DNA from: Straminergon stramineum
Taxonomy: Eukaryota > Streptophyta > Bryopsida > Hypnales > Calliergonaceae
Assembly: GCA_963920665.1 (NCBI GenBank)
Contig: OY987263.1
Coordinates: 24,416,547-24,480,546, forward strand
Direction of reading: 5' to 3'
Length of the DNA stretch: 64,000 nucleotides
The notes beneath the pieces were generated by a model. It worked only from the letters and a program-made list of their open reading frames with translations. It did no database searches and was not told the origin of the DNA. The first letter of the stretch is position 1, and each line of letters begins with the position of its first letter. Made by a program: the position numbers and the translations under genes. This document shows positions 37,901 to 50,171 of this stretch, piece by piece.

Positions 37901-39345
37901 ATTCCAAGAAAATTGTAGAAGCTCACCACTTTGTGAGCAAGCAATGCTTCATTGATATTCAATTATCATGTAGTTTTGTTGTGCTACTAATTTTCCATTT
38001 CATGGATTGATTTGTACACCTCCCTATGCCACTACACTTGACAGGTAGTGATTCATGTGAAAATTTTTTTCCAAGATTGGTGGGATGAATGGTGCAGAAC
38101 AGGCATATGACTTTCACGAACTTGTCAACACAGCCAATACTTTGAACCAACTATCCGCCATCGAGTATGGTGAAAATGGCTTGAAATTCAATAAAGTTCA
38201 CAACAAAATGGAGAATATTTGGCAAACCTACATCCATTAATCGAAGGTAAAACTCCATGTACCTTGGGTGACTACAGTATGATAACTTCAAATATGGAAG
38301 TTGTTGTTGCATTGCAGGAAGGTTTGCTCTTGGCATAGCATATTTTGAGAGGATTGAACATGGCTCCCACTGTGCATGCAACACCTACAAAGAAGGTTTG
38401 GTTCAACAAACCATGGCTTATTGAGAAGGAAAACCCTAGTTTCATATCCTACACTCCTCGTGGTAAAGATGGTGATAGTGAAGTCATGTGGGAGATAATT
38501 GCAGTGGAATCCTTCCCAACTATTGGACGTCCTTTAGCAGGTGTAGTAGCAGAAGAGTTTGAAGACGAGATCATCGATGATGGTCTGGATGCACAGGCTA
38601 TAGTGGAAGATGAGACACGGGATGCCCTAGCTGATGTCATGAATGCCCATGAGAACTAGGTTTCATCACGTGTTTCATCGCATAAAGTAATCCCTATAGT
38701 TGAACAGGGTGGTCATACCATTTTAAAATCAACTCTAATGTCGCAATTGAATGGGAATCCATTTTTGTCCAAAGACAGTTTAATAAGAGTGAAGCACTCT
38801 ATTTACTTCAATAATCACAATGATTACATCACGGCTACTACTTCCTCAAGCACTTGCCTTCTTGGACTAGGGTTTGATTGTGGCATTTACTTTGTCCAAC
38901 GTTCAATCACTACAAGAGCATTGACAGTGAAATCTACAAGCAAACGAAAGAAAGGGCGACAAAGTGTTGCTTGCAAAATCAGCAGTCCAAGGTGTATATT
39001 AGAAGGTGTGGATTAGGGTTCTTGGTGGATTGGATGAGTGCAGAAGGTACAGCGCAAAGTTAGAACACAATGGGGGCTACTCCAACATCCAGTGGATTTG
39101 ATGAATCGCACAATTGTAACAGGAAAAAAACCCAATCACACATGCCCTATTGAAGTGCTCTTGCAATATTTCAATAAGACTATAGTTTGAATAAATTCAA
39201 ATATGACCACAGTGATACCAAGTGGATCAATATTCAATGTATAATAACTATTGTGACCCTTTCTTTCAATCCAATGAATTCAGTGTATACAGTGAGCCCC
39301 GAGGATGTAGATGCGTTGAACAAATTTGTGTCAAACCACAGGTGA
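34929..39345 (+). pseudogene. Decayed gene for a large zinc-finger-bearing protein, probably mobile-element derived
   Basis: A long reading frame is interrupted by many stops and several frameshifts. Coding-like segments, in order, are 34929-35594 (stops after KRYIKL and after NVEDSC), 35815-37495 (stops near 36353, 36740, 37016, 37034 and later), 37498-38010 (shifted frame), 38090-38660, 38680-39016 and 39190-39345. Visible motifs: a Cys-rich VHCLECRKDCGG near 35511; a zinc-finger-like KCPYC with a LRNHLLGLKH pair near 35818-35905; another CSMC near 36344; GHSKDGNSRQRQLMLQDY near 37340; the QDYIHNGKK and KDRKNWASAQ blocks; and SQLNGNPFLSKDSLIRVK near 38740. From memory this matches long uncharacterised proteins present in many copies in some plant and invertebrate genomes; that identification is unverified. 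The final part ends at TGA 39343, where a GTGAGT donor-like site also occurs. It is definitely non-functional as a single protein. Confidence 0.7.
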
Positions 39346-39681
39346 GTTTCGTGGTGCAAATCATCTTACCATAAACCTCAACTATGGTTGAATTTTGTAT
39401 TCCCATTTTTTTTGTTGTAGCAAAGTATAGTTTTGTATTCTATGAGTTCACATTGTCAAAATTTTATGAAGATTTCTCATGTACAACATGCCAGATGTTC
39501 ACTAACTTGTCATTTCTATAATCTTTTTAGGTGAGGTGGAAAAATTGCTCTTTTATTGACAAAATAATCTCTTCAAGTTGTGGATTTGATGTTGTACTAT
39601 AGCTCACATGTATTAGACTTTATACAAAGTGAGGTAACATTTGAAAGCTTGTTTCTTTGGTATCATGCTAAATCAGATTTG

Positions 39682-39843
39682 TAACCTCTCACACTCTAAA
39701 CTCATCTTTTTTGGAAGTTCATGATTTCTCAAATTCAATCTCCTAATTTCCCACTTATTTTGTAGTTATCATGTAAAATGACTTGGCTAACCTCTCACAA
39801 CCTAAACCCATCTTTTTTGAAGGTTCATGATTTCACTAATACT
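39682..39843. repeat. Two-copy tandem duplication, period about 107 bp
   Basis: TAACCTCTCACACTCTAAAC at 39682 and TAACCTCTCACAACCTAAAC at 39789 begin two similar blocks that continue CATCTTTTTTG and GTTCATGATTTC. Located between the two parts of the decayed gene. Confidence 0.6.
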
Positions 39844-40348
39844 TTCTCACAAGTGTAGGCATAATGGCTTTCAAGTTCAACACTTAAGCTATAGGTGGAC
39901 CCCTATCACTAAACCTCAAATGTTTGGCCTTCAAATTTAGGTTTGCAATTTACGAAATTCACCTTCTTTCTTTGCAATGGTTACCTAGCTTATAGTCCGT
40001 ACTGCTTCTACTTTGCACAATTGTTCCAAATCGAGCTCTATTTTTGCTCCACCAATTTTTGTTTCCCTGTGATTGTTGTAGTTTCACTTGTTGGTTATTT
40101 TCCTTGTGTTGTTCCAGCTATAGCAGATTTCTAGAGCTTTTACCACTCCCTGTGCATTACAGTTGTTGTTTTTCTTATCCAGATTCACTTTCTCATGATT
40201 TATGCACCTCCTTGTTTCAACTTCCATGTCATATCTATAGTTGTACAAAGTTTTTGTGCACCTATTTTTTTTGGTCAAAACCCTAGCTATTTTTCTTCCC
40301 CACCACTTTGAACTTCAGTGTTGTTATAGTACTAATTTGGGACTGCAG

Positions 40349-40800
40349 GTGGATTCCGATTTGTTTGAATCTGATTCACGCTAGGGTGACCGAGTGGAGG
40401 CTATCCCCATTGACTATTTGATCCCGGGTATGTTGTACAGACTAGCAGTGCCTATAGATCCCTGGAATGAGCTTCAAGCTATAGATGGAGGTTGTGCAAT
40501 GAGAATTCGATCAATTTCTTGTGTTGGTTTGACATGCAAGAAGTGGCATGTTTGGTAGCCCCATTGGTGTAGTATGCTGCACTTTGCTTGGCACAATTTC
40601 ATCTTGTGTGAGTGCCCCGCCACCCCAAGTTTGATCATGATGCATTTGTGACGGAGACCTTGGATCACAACTTGGACGTGTTTTCAAAATTGTGGGAACT
40701 GTCAACACCATTGTCAAACCATCTTCGCACTGCCCCCCTATCTGATTTGACCAATGGAGAGTTGGACGATCTTTACAGAGTCTTGGTTAGTGGGTGGTAG
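40349..40800 (+). pseudogene. Downstream fragment of the decayed element
   Basis: After an acceptor-like GGGACTGCAG, a frame reads VDSDLFESDSR, stop, then GDRVEAIPIDYLIPGMLYRL and continues to a stop after KKWHVW. A second frame (40612-40800) gives an acidic 62-residue tail. It could be a 3' exon of the 34929-39345 gene after an intron starting at GTGAGT (39342), or the remains of a second ORF. Stops and frame changes make it non-functional. Confidence 0.4.
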
Positions 40801-43254
40801 CCTTGCGAAGTTTTGGTAGCTCCTAGTGCAAATTGGCACTACAATTTCCGTCTATGGGTGACCCCTACATCTTGAGTATGAGAAGTTCAGTACTTTTTTC
40901 TGGAATATTATTGTTCAAGCTCTAAATATTATACAGTTTTTGGTAGTGTGGCATTTCTATATAGTGTATGTGCAAGGAGAGAGTGTTTCATTTTTGTTAT
41001 GTACTCACAATTGTGTTATGAACACGTTTTAGGTTGATTTTGATTTTACATTGTAATTGTCATTGTGGTTTACTGGGTTCAACATTTTCAGATTTCTATT
41101 TCCTTTCAAAGTTTAGGGGGGCTTAAAGGATTTCAGTATTGCTTGAATGTTCTTTTATACTACATGGTGTGTTGTAGTTCATAGAGTTCTAGTGTAACAT
41201 TTTGCAGTTCAAATGCTCTCAAATGTGAATGTTTCACTTCTAGTTCATGTGTTGTGATTTTGTTTTCATTTTCTTTCCATCCTTGAATTCTTACTAGAGT
41301 TGGGAATTGTAATAGTTCTATATATTTCATATGTCAAAAGATCGTAGGAGGAAGAAGGCATCAATTTGAAAAACATACTTGAAATTGTATTATGAACAAC
41401 TTCCAGATGTACTACAATATTATGTTATGATTCTTGCACTCTTTATACACATTACATGTAGTTTCCATTTTTTTTCTTTTCTACATTTTTTTGGACTCCA
41501 GGCTAGAATTGTTTTTTCTTTCCAATTTGGGGGGGGGGCTTCAAGTGGTTTGGAAGGGGCTTCTATCATCCTATTTTTTTTTTCTTTAGGTAATTTACAA
41601 TTTCTCTTTTTTTCCAATTTTTTGGGGGGTTCTAGCAATGCTTGTTTTCCTTGATTGTTCTATTTTGGAGTAGGCTTAAGCAAATTTTGGTTTTGTTTCT
41701 CTTCTCCATTATTTTTCCTTCTGATTTTTTCCATGTGATCTTCTTCTGTCTTTTATCTCAGTATTTGCCTTTTTCACTTTACTTTATTTTCTTATAACAA
41801 AGAAAGGGTCTTAAAAATTTTCCTTCCTTATGAATTGTAAGTAATAGTACAAGGGCCTAAAATACCATGAATTACAAAATTAGGTAATAATAGGGACCAT
41901 TTAATTGGTCATGGCCATCAAAATACCCCCCAAAATAAAAACCCTAGCCACACGTGATATACAAACCCCCACATAGAGTGACCCCCCCGTGGCAAGATTC
42001 CATATCTATGTTGCACTTTATAGTAAAGGTGTCAAAATATTACATATCAAATTAATTCCTCCGAGGAGGAATCATTCATGTACTAGGGAATTTTCACAAA
42101 CCGACTAAAACACCTCTCTTCATCCATCGGTTGCATAATCATCGAACTTGTGGATTTCACTGTAAGCGCCAATTTACTCACCTTTAGTAAATTGCGAGTA
42201 CAATTAGATTTTAGGTTTTGACTAATGGAATCCTACTTTTGGGTGTCTAAGCGTTGGTTCCCAACACTGTTGCATTGTGAATGCGAGCATTATGTAAAAA
42301 TGTATATTTACATATTTTTTGATGGATTTGATTAAAATAATGTAGTATGAAAGATGACGCCTTCTCTTGATAACAAACTATAAAGAAAAAGGGTCATTGA
42401 AAAGCTTCATGAAGTTGATATAGTTTTTTCGGTTTTATTTACTTTGGATTTTAGTATATAGAATTGGAGGATTTTTTCTAGGTCTCAAGATGAAGAACCT
42501 CAACTAGAGTTTAAATTTGAATTTCCCTTGTCACAATTATCGAATCAACCTCTTCTACTGTTGAGTCTTATACTATCACATGAATGTTTACAAAAAGAAA
42601 TTGGGCCTTCTCGACAACCAAAGCAACCTCGATTAAAGCAACGATGGCACGGGAACCTTCACTACGATGCTCGAGCATTGGTAATTTTGTTGCAGGTTAG
42701 ATGTATTGAGCCCGTGAATCGAGAAATGACATTCGAAGGGTGTTTGAAGGTCTTAATGTTAACCAATATTATTGTATGGCTAGGCTTGTAAAGGGGAGTT
42801 ATGACCACCAATGTTGATTAGAAGGTTCAATCAATTCTTTAATTAAGGTAAACCGTGCAGAATATGTGGCAACTATCATCAAACATATCCTTGAGTTCTT
42901 GAAGATGAAGTGATATTCTTATTGAAACTATTTTTTTACTTCTAGAAGACATATATTAGATCCTAATTTCTTTATTTTGTATGTAGAAGTAATTTCAAAT
43001 TTTATATTGTATGTGGGAAGTTGTAGAAGAGAAATATACAAATTGTTTGTCTTCTAGTGACTTTTGGATGATTTATCTTCTAGCTAAAGATGTAGAATGA
43101 GTTTAAAGGTCAAAATAGATGACCTATGAATGTTAGGGGAGCCACATGGACAAGGTATGGGCTGAAGTCCACTTGACTTGTGTGATTAAGATAGAAGATA
43201 AGGTGGAGGAAAAAGGGGGCACTATTCATTGTCTCTCTCGTTGTGTTTGTAAGG
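40801..43254. other. Intergenic, nothing recognised
   Basis: AT-rich with long T and G runs near 41460-41640. The ORF at 42528-42791 has no recognisable content. Confidence 0.35.
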
Positions 43255-43790
43255 TCCAAATGTTTGGGGAGTCATAGTATGTTGAGTTTTACGAATTTTG
43301 AAATGAAAACTGGAGGAGTTGTGTATCATGGTGTTGTAATTCTAAATTAATCTCACTTGCTTAAATTGAAATTGTCATTCAAAAGTTGTGTTAGTTTGAA
43401 TGGAGGAAGGTTTGTTGCCTTCCATATAGAAGGGCGGAGACTTTGAATGACCATAGAAAATGAACTGGTCTTTTATTTGCAATGAAAATCATAGAGAGTG
43501 AAGGAAACTTGGTTATCTTTCCATGAAGCTATCATTCATTCTATTTGGAGTTTATATGAATGAGTTGTGAGTGTCAAAGTAAAGAAGGGTCTACTGCCCT
43601 CAATTTCAAAGGCCAAAACTTTGGGCGGCCATAGAAGTTGAATAGAGTTTTAGATTGATTTGAGATTTGAAGGATGAGTAGAAAATTATGTTAGCTTTCC
43701 AAAAAGTTATCACTCATATCATTTGAACTTGTAGAACTTTGGTGCCATCAAATCAAAGTTCAGTCAAGAAGTTGCAATATGGAGAAGATT
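43255..43790 (+). repeat. Degenerate tandem array, period about 178 bp
   Basis: About three diverged units. The core (G)GCCATAG-like sequence begins at about 43270, 43449 and 43627 (spacing 179 and 178). In the last two units an (A)GCTTTCC-like block follows 66 bp later (43515, 43693). The same two-block arrangement recurs at 45160-45640. Non-coding. Confidence 0.55.
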
Positions 43791-45159
43791 TTGAAGACTT
43801 GTGTGTTGTGGCTTGTAGCTTTCAATTTCACTGTAAACTTTGTTGTTGAGGACAACATGGATGAAATTATTGCTTAGCCTCATTTTGTGTCGTGGTAACA
43901 AAGTAGGATTAATGGCCCACATGGTCGAAACTTGTTTTGTTCTCACGGTGATGCACAATTACTGGTCACCGGGAGTTTGAAATTTAGAAGCCAATCTTTC
44001 AAACGGTTCAACTTGTAGTATGACCGTCCCGTTTTATCTATTCGAGGTCTATAGTTTCTTATGACCTACCTTGACTATTATACCCATTTAGAGCCCATAA
44101 CAAAATAGACCAACGAATAGCAATTGTACGATGATTTAGAAGATTCAACAAACGAGATTCAAGATTTTATACGAGTACGTCTACTTGTATTCTTCGGTCA
44201 TTTCTGGTTGCAGCCAAGATCCCTATGATTTCCCGAGGCAAACCTCTCTCTACTCAACAATGTGTTTTGGGAACTAAACTTTGTAGGAAAAAGTAACAAG
44301 AAGGCTCAAGGTTCTCCCATGGGATGGTTTTAATATACCACTAAGACTTTTGATCCTAAAGGGGTTCAAAGTTTTGCCATCATAGTAGGATACACCAACC
44401 CTCATACCTTCTTGACTCACTTTAGGGGACACCATGTTAGTTTTAGGGGACAAAATGTTGTGGCCCTAATAACATCTTATAGCTCCAACTAGACTTCAAG
44501 AGTCCTTTACAATTTTCAAAGCTCACCATGCTTCAATACCGGTATCACTTAGGCCCAACTAACTAACATTGCATATGCCACGCACTCACAACATTAGTTC
44601 CCATTTCCAACTCACATTGCTAAGTCCTAGTGCCCGAGACTTCTAGCACATACTCCATTCATGGCACTTGGCATTTCACTTGGTAACATGGGGCGGAACT
44701 TTCATTTTACTGTGCTAGGACTCATGGTGGCACTATTCACCACGGTCCTAATGACCCTTGGTTGTCATCCCACTTTATACTAAGCATATTGTATACTTAT
44801 TGCTCTTATACTAACACTAATCGGGACTAACAAGTTGGGACACATCACCAAAGGCCTAGCAAGGAGTGGGACTCCAACCAATCGATGCCTCGGGACACAC
44901 ACACACAAGTATCCCAAAGAGCCTTGAAGCCAGTAGTGAAATTGCATTACCACCCATGAGTCATCAAAACTCACCAAGGCTCTAAGAAGAAGGAAGGAAG
45001 GAGGGAGATCAATCCCTCCTATAGTACTCTCTATAGGATTCAGTAGACACCCCCCCCTTGTAGATCAAAGAGACTTCCCAAACCCCCTTGGAGTTTAGAA
45101 GACCACCTGTTTCCAACTGAAATCTCCAAGTTCTACCTCCGTTTGGACTCCCAAACTTC
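43791..45159. other. Intergenic of intermediate GC, nothing recognised
   Basis: Higher GC than the desert. No ORF, inverted repeat or RNA gene recognised. It may be part of the same repeat-rich unit as the flanking arrays. Confidence 0.3.
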
Positions 45160-45640
45160 CAAATGGCATAACTTTGTCTTTCAGGATCCAAATTCCATAT
45201 ACGAGCTCATTTTGGATATCTACGCAACAATTAGATGCCTATAGACTGCTCGCTTGTTCCCTTTGGATAGGTTCTTACAACGTTATGGCCCTCCAAAGAT
45301 TCGGATTCACCGGGAGTAGTGTCACGCCTTCACCATGACCCTTCTCTTGGCCATAACTTTTGGCTCATAACTTAGAATCTTGTAATGCTTGGCATTCTAG
45401 GTTCCTTGTCTTTGTAGCTTTCCAATGATATTCTACATGCCATGCTTTGTTGAGTGATTCCTTACAAACCCCTTACACCTAGCCTTTAAGTATCTTAGCG
45501 CCACCAGGACACCCTCAACTTTGAACGGCCATAACTTTTGACCTACTAGACCAAATCACACGTAATTTGGACAGTTAGAAGCATATTCTCAAGAGCTTTC
45601 GAAGCATGTATGACATGTTACTATGCTCTTCCTAACCAAG
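45160..45640 (+). repeat. Degenerate tandem array with GGCCATAACTTTTG core, period about 180 bp
   Basis: The core (G)GGC(C)ATAACTTT begins at 45164, 45349 and 45527 (spacing 185 and 178). An AGCTTTC block follows 67 bp after the last two cores (45416, 45594). Unit sequence otherwise diverged. From general experience, GGCCATAACTTTTGA-type modules occur in non-coding parts of plant LTR retrotransposons; that link is inference here. Confidence 0.5.
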
Positions 45641-48600
45641 GCGCTATTGCGTCTTATTTGCTCAGGAGTCTCCCATTTCTCCCTTCTTAGCCTATTGCAA
45701 GGCTTGGGAAGTCACCACCACAGTCCCCCTTGCTTACTAAGGCACTTCAGGCATCCCAAGGAGAAAGGGGCATGATACAAAAAGGACCCTTAACACCTAA
45801 AGATTAGCTATATAGAGTTAGGACAATGATGGACGTTGAACTAAAGGCCCCCAAAGTGGCATTGCCAATCATATGGGAGGTACTCTAGGGTTAGTACAAT
45901 AGTGAGACAAGGAGGGGGACCAGAAAAAACCTCGAAGATACACATAACCGTAACTTCTAGTAACATAGTAAAAGTAAAACCTTCAAGCCTCAAAGGCTTG
46001 GGAGAATTAGTACTACACAACCTCAAGGTGCAAAGACTTTACAAGCTCAAAGAAAAAAAGGCCAAAAGTACCCAAAAAACACCGTTGCAAGGTTTGTGGC
46101 TAAAAGATCACAATTCCATCATAAATTGGACCCAACAAAGTGAACAAACCCAAATACACAAAATGGGGGTGGTGGGAGAGGACAAGGGGTGCATTTTTAT
46201 ACTCTCTCCCGAACACCCACCTCCTCTCATTCATCTAAATTAACCTTATATTTTCAAATTTTCATCCTCATCCACAAGGTTTTCATCCTATGTTGGCCTA
46301 CTAAGCTAACTTTTGGAGATTAACTCTGAATCGCAAATGGATTGTGTCGTTGGCTTCAGAAGGCCATTTTTTACTATGAAGAATTCCCTCCCCTTTTTCT
46401 ATCTTCAAAATCTCATCAAAACCTAGTGCCAATTTAACGTCAAAACTAGAAAAAATCCCAACTTTTGAAGTTTGATTTTTTTGCAAAAGTAACTAGACTA
46501 GGCTCTTAATTGGATGTGGAAGAGTAAGAAAAGACCTATCTTGATCCCCATTCCACTTCCGTATGCTCCTGCCCCACTAGTCAACTCCGTCGTGGACTTT
46601 AATTTCCGTTAATTGTTAGGGAATCTTACAGGTTCATGTACTTCTAACTATTAGAATGTCTTGAAACTTGTTGCGGAAGCTTATTAACATAAAAAAAAGT
46701 TGTCCTAATTTTTAGTGAGATTTTACTCCCATGTGAGAAATTTCTAGAAATTTCCCATCTTAGGTTTGGGTAATTGACCATCTAGAAAGGCATCTCCTAA
46801 CTATCAGAAAATTCTGAAACTTTGTGTGGAATCTTCCATGGAATCCCACAACACATATATAGGCTCATATTTTTACTCTACACATCAACCTAGGGGGAAT
46901 AAAATCTACCCTTTTGTTTAATTATTGGTGGCCAAAGAATCTCTCACACTAGAGGGAATCTCGGTGAACCAACTTTGCCGTTGGTTCCCGGACATGGTTA
47001 TAACCCCTAGTCACCTAACTTTGACTATAAATTCCTCCATAGTCTCATCTTGGTATTTTTAACACTTGCAAGCCAACAATTGGGGTTTTGCTACTTCGTC
47101 GATGAAATGGAGAAATTATAACCTATCTCTCGGAATTGACCTATGTGCCTCACTAGAGTTCCCTCAACCAATATTAGCCTAGAGATGTCCTTTCTATATG
47201 GGGTTTTGAGCCTAGTATGTGTAATCTACCAATTTACCACGATTATTTGGGTTCTAACCTATTTACAGCTCGTGGTCATACCTTCTAGTTATAATATTTT
47301 ATATATACACCAAATATTGTATCGGCATGTAATACACCTATTTTGGTTCTACATTCTTTGGGGGGGCTTTTGGTATATAAAACTACATTTAAAATAACAA
47401 AATATGAAAAAAAAACTTTAAAAAATAAAAAGGGAGTCCCCGTTGACGAATTGGGGGCTCACATTCTCCTACAAGGAATAAAAGTAACTTTTCCAATTCT
47501 TCTTGAATCTAGTGACAACTTCTACATAGGTTGCCTATGTGTTTTTCTTAGACCTAGGGAACCAATTTCCACCTTGAACCTCTAACTCCTATAATCTAAC
47601 GCTCTACTATCATTTCCCAAACATTTGACCCACTCTAACCCAAATTAGGCATTTTTACCTATTCTTGCCAAGAAGGCTTAAACTACTCCCAAAACCTAAT
47701 TGTTGTGCTTAACACCTAATTTGGACACTAGAACTTAGAAAGAAAAGTGTTTAAGGCACTTTCTGGACTTTTAGAACTAAAACAACACATTCATAGTGAC
47801 TTCTACCAAACATGTTGTAAACACTCTTTTTTGTCTTTTTTGCTATAAACGATACTAAATGTGAGCAAAAGTGAAAAACAAAAAACAAAAAAAACAAGGC
47901 CCAAGTGCTAACTATATGGCTCATAATGGTCCAGAACTCACGGTAGTCAAAGAACAATGTTGAAAGAGATTTATCACAAATTTGTGGATATTGAACCACA
48001 CCCTATATCCTACTAGGCCAATCCAAAAATCCTCAAGAAATCCTAATTACAAAGAAAGAGAAGTTTTTTTTTAAATTTAATCTATTTTATTCATAAATTT
48101 ATTTTATATATATATAATGAATATTTATTTGTTGATATTTATATATATAGCCTCAAAGAACTCATTATGAAATTTTTTATTATTTATTATTATTTACAAA
48201 TGTAAACAATGGAAGATGAACAAGCATATAGAAACAACACATAAAGTTGTGTAGTACATGAAAGGCCACTCATTTTATTGATGCAATAGTCATAGCTTCC
48301 TTTCACGTTTTCATACCATGATATTGGTCATGGATTTAGTTGGGATTTGCTTTCTAAATTTCATCTCATCTCTATATTCGTCAATGCGAAAACGGATATA
48401 GATATGTAAGATTTAAAATATCAACTCAACTATTGCCAATTATAAGGTCAAAATTAGAAATTTGGAATATTTGATGGTATGGTTAATATTTCATTTTTAT
48501 TGTGTAAATTACCTACCCCCTTCCATTCCACCACATGGTCTAGGAAGGTAAAAAACTAGGGTTGCAATAAAAGCAAGGTAGCGTGCTTGCTTGGGAAGGC

Positions 48601-50149
48601 AATTATCAAGGATTCCCCTCTCTATTTTGCTTGCCCAAGTTAAAGACGTGATCTTACCCACCGAAGCCTCTCAATTTTGATTTTGTTTGTAGTCATAGCT
48701 TGCCATTGCTACATCCATCATTGTTCCAACTTTCCGAGGAGAGCTTGGATGCATCTCTTATTGTTTGGCTTTCAAAAATTGGCACTCATATTTGGAAAAT
48801 ATAGAGGACACAAATCTCTCTATTTCAAGAATCAACAATGTTGGTTAGTGATATGGGTTTTGATGTTGCTATTAGTCAGTCATCATTGAATTTTTTTTTA
48901 AATTGAATGGAATTGTTAGATTTGTAGCATAGAATGTGTGATTTGGGATTTTTTGAATTTGTTTGATATTATTCCAATGACAACCTTTAGATTGGAGTTG
49001 AATAATGTATTGACATATATAGGGTATTTTTGAGCATCTATAGGTCTTTTTTGTCCCCAACGATAAGTGTGTCTCCAACATTTCTCTACTATAGTTTTGC
49101 CCATGTGTCCTTTCAAGCTCCATAATTTTGAAGCCATTAGATTGTTTGAATTTTTTCCTTTCATTCTTGATGTATTAATTAGTTGTTTGGTCACTCACCT
49201 TTTGAACTTTGTTGTTTCTATTTTCCAAAAATCCATTTCTCTCTAAACTACAATGGAGGTGGTTTAGATAGAAGTAAAATCCCCAACAGAGCCTAGTCTA
49301 AATTTTAACAATACATAGAACTCTTATTCAAGATACTAGATCCATCTGTATAGAAAACATAATTTATAAAGCCTTTAAGTCTTTAAGTTAAAAGTATCAC
49401 AAATAAATATGTATATATGTAAATCTATTTTGGTGTTTTATCAAAATTTGGTAAATAGACTTATTAAATCTTCAAGAACTTATACAAATTGAATTTTTTT
49501 CTAGTATATAACCTAAATTTGATTTAGCAATGAACTTTTGTAAATGAGTTGAAATCTTATAATAATTCAAACTATAATAATGTCATACTTTTTTTACTTG
49601 GGTTTTGTTTGGAATCTATATGTTTTGATTCATTTTTCAAGAAATATAATTATTTGATCTTTGATATTAAATTTTAAATAAATTCATCAATTTAGATTGC
49701 ATGTGCATTAAATGTGCATTTTGAAAGAGTAGGTGAAGTTGTTTCTATTCTCAAAAAATATGTAGCTAATTAAGCATTTTGTATATTATAAATTTTTTTT
49801 ATCAATACTCGATACTTTCATTTGTTATCCAATTATCTGAAATTATTATTTAGGTTTAAAAAAATGATTTCAAGTACCATTAGAAAATATGATATGTCAT
49901 ATTTAATTTCCAATTCTAAATTTTTCTTTCAATGATCAAACACTTATTTTTAGGGTTTGTTTTATTAAACTTTTGTAAACTATATTATTAATTCATGAGA
50001 AGTATTAATAACTTGCATTACTTCCTAAAATATATTCACAAATTCGACAAAAAATTGAGATAGTTCAAGAGTTTGTGTTGGATGAAATGCATTTGTTAAA
50101 AGTTCTAGAAGGAGAATTTCTTGGTTGTGTCTTGGAAATTGTGATTGAA
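45641..50149. other. Intergenic upstream of the dynein gene, nothing recognised
   Basis: GC falls steadily towards 50 kb. The longest ORFs (61-113 codons) lack recognisable content. Short AT microsatellite-like runs occur near 48100 and 48150. Promoter elements of the dynein gene could not be assigned. Confidence 0.35.
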
Positions 50150-50153
50150 TAAA

Positions 50154-50171
50154 ATGAAATCTTCACAATGA
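50154..50171 (+). promoter_or_regulatory. Minimal uORF overlapping the dynein start codon
   Basis: An ATG at 50154 opens a five-codon frame (MKSSQ) that ends in TGA at 50169-50171. This overlaps the presumed start ATG (50168-50170) as ATGA. If the transcript begins upstream, this arrangement could restrain initiation or allow reinitiation. Transcription start is unknown, so a regulatory role is inference. Confidence 0.35.

Noticed and set aside
40349..40381. Definite intron 39342-40348 in the decayed gene
   Set aside because: GTGAGT and TGCAG sites exist, but joining them gives a frame that soon stops, while the better-looking frame does not follow in phase; left as a possibility only.
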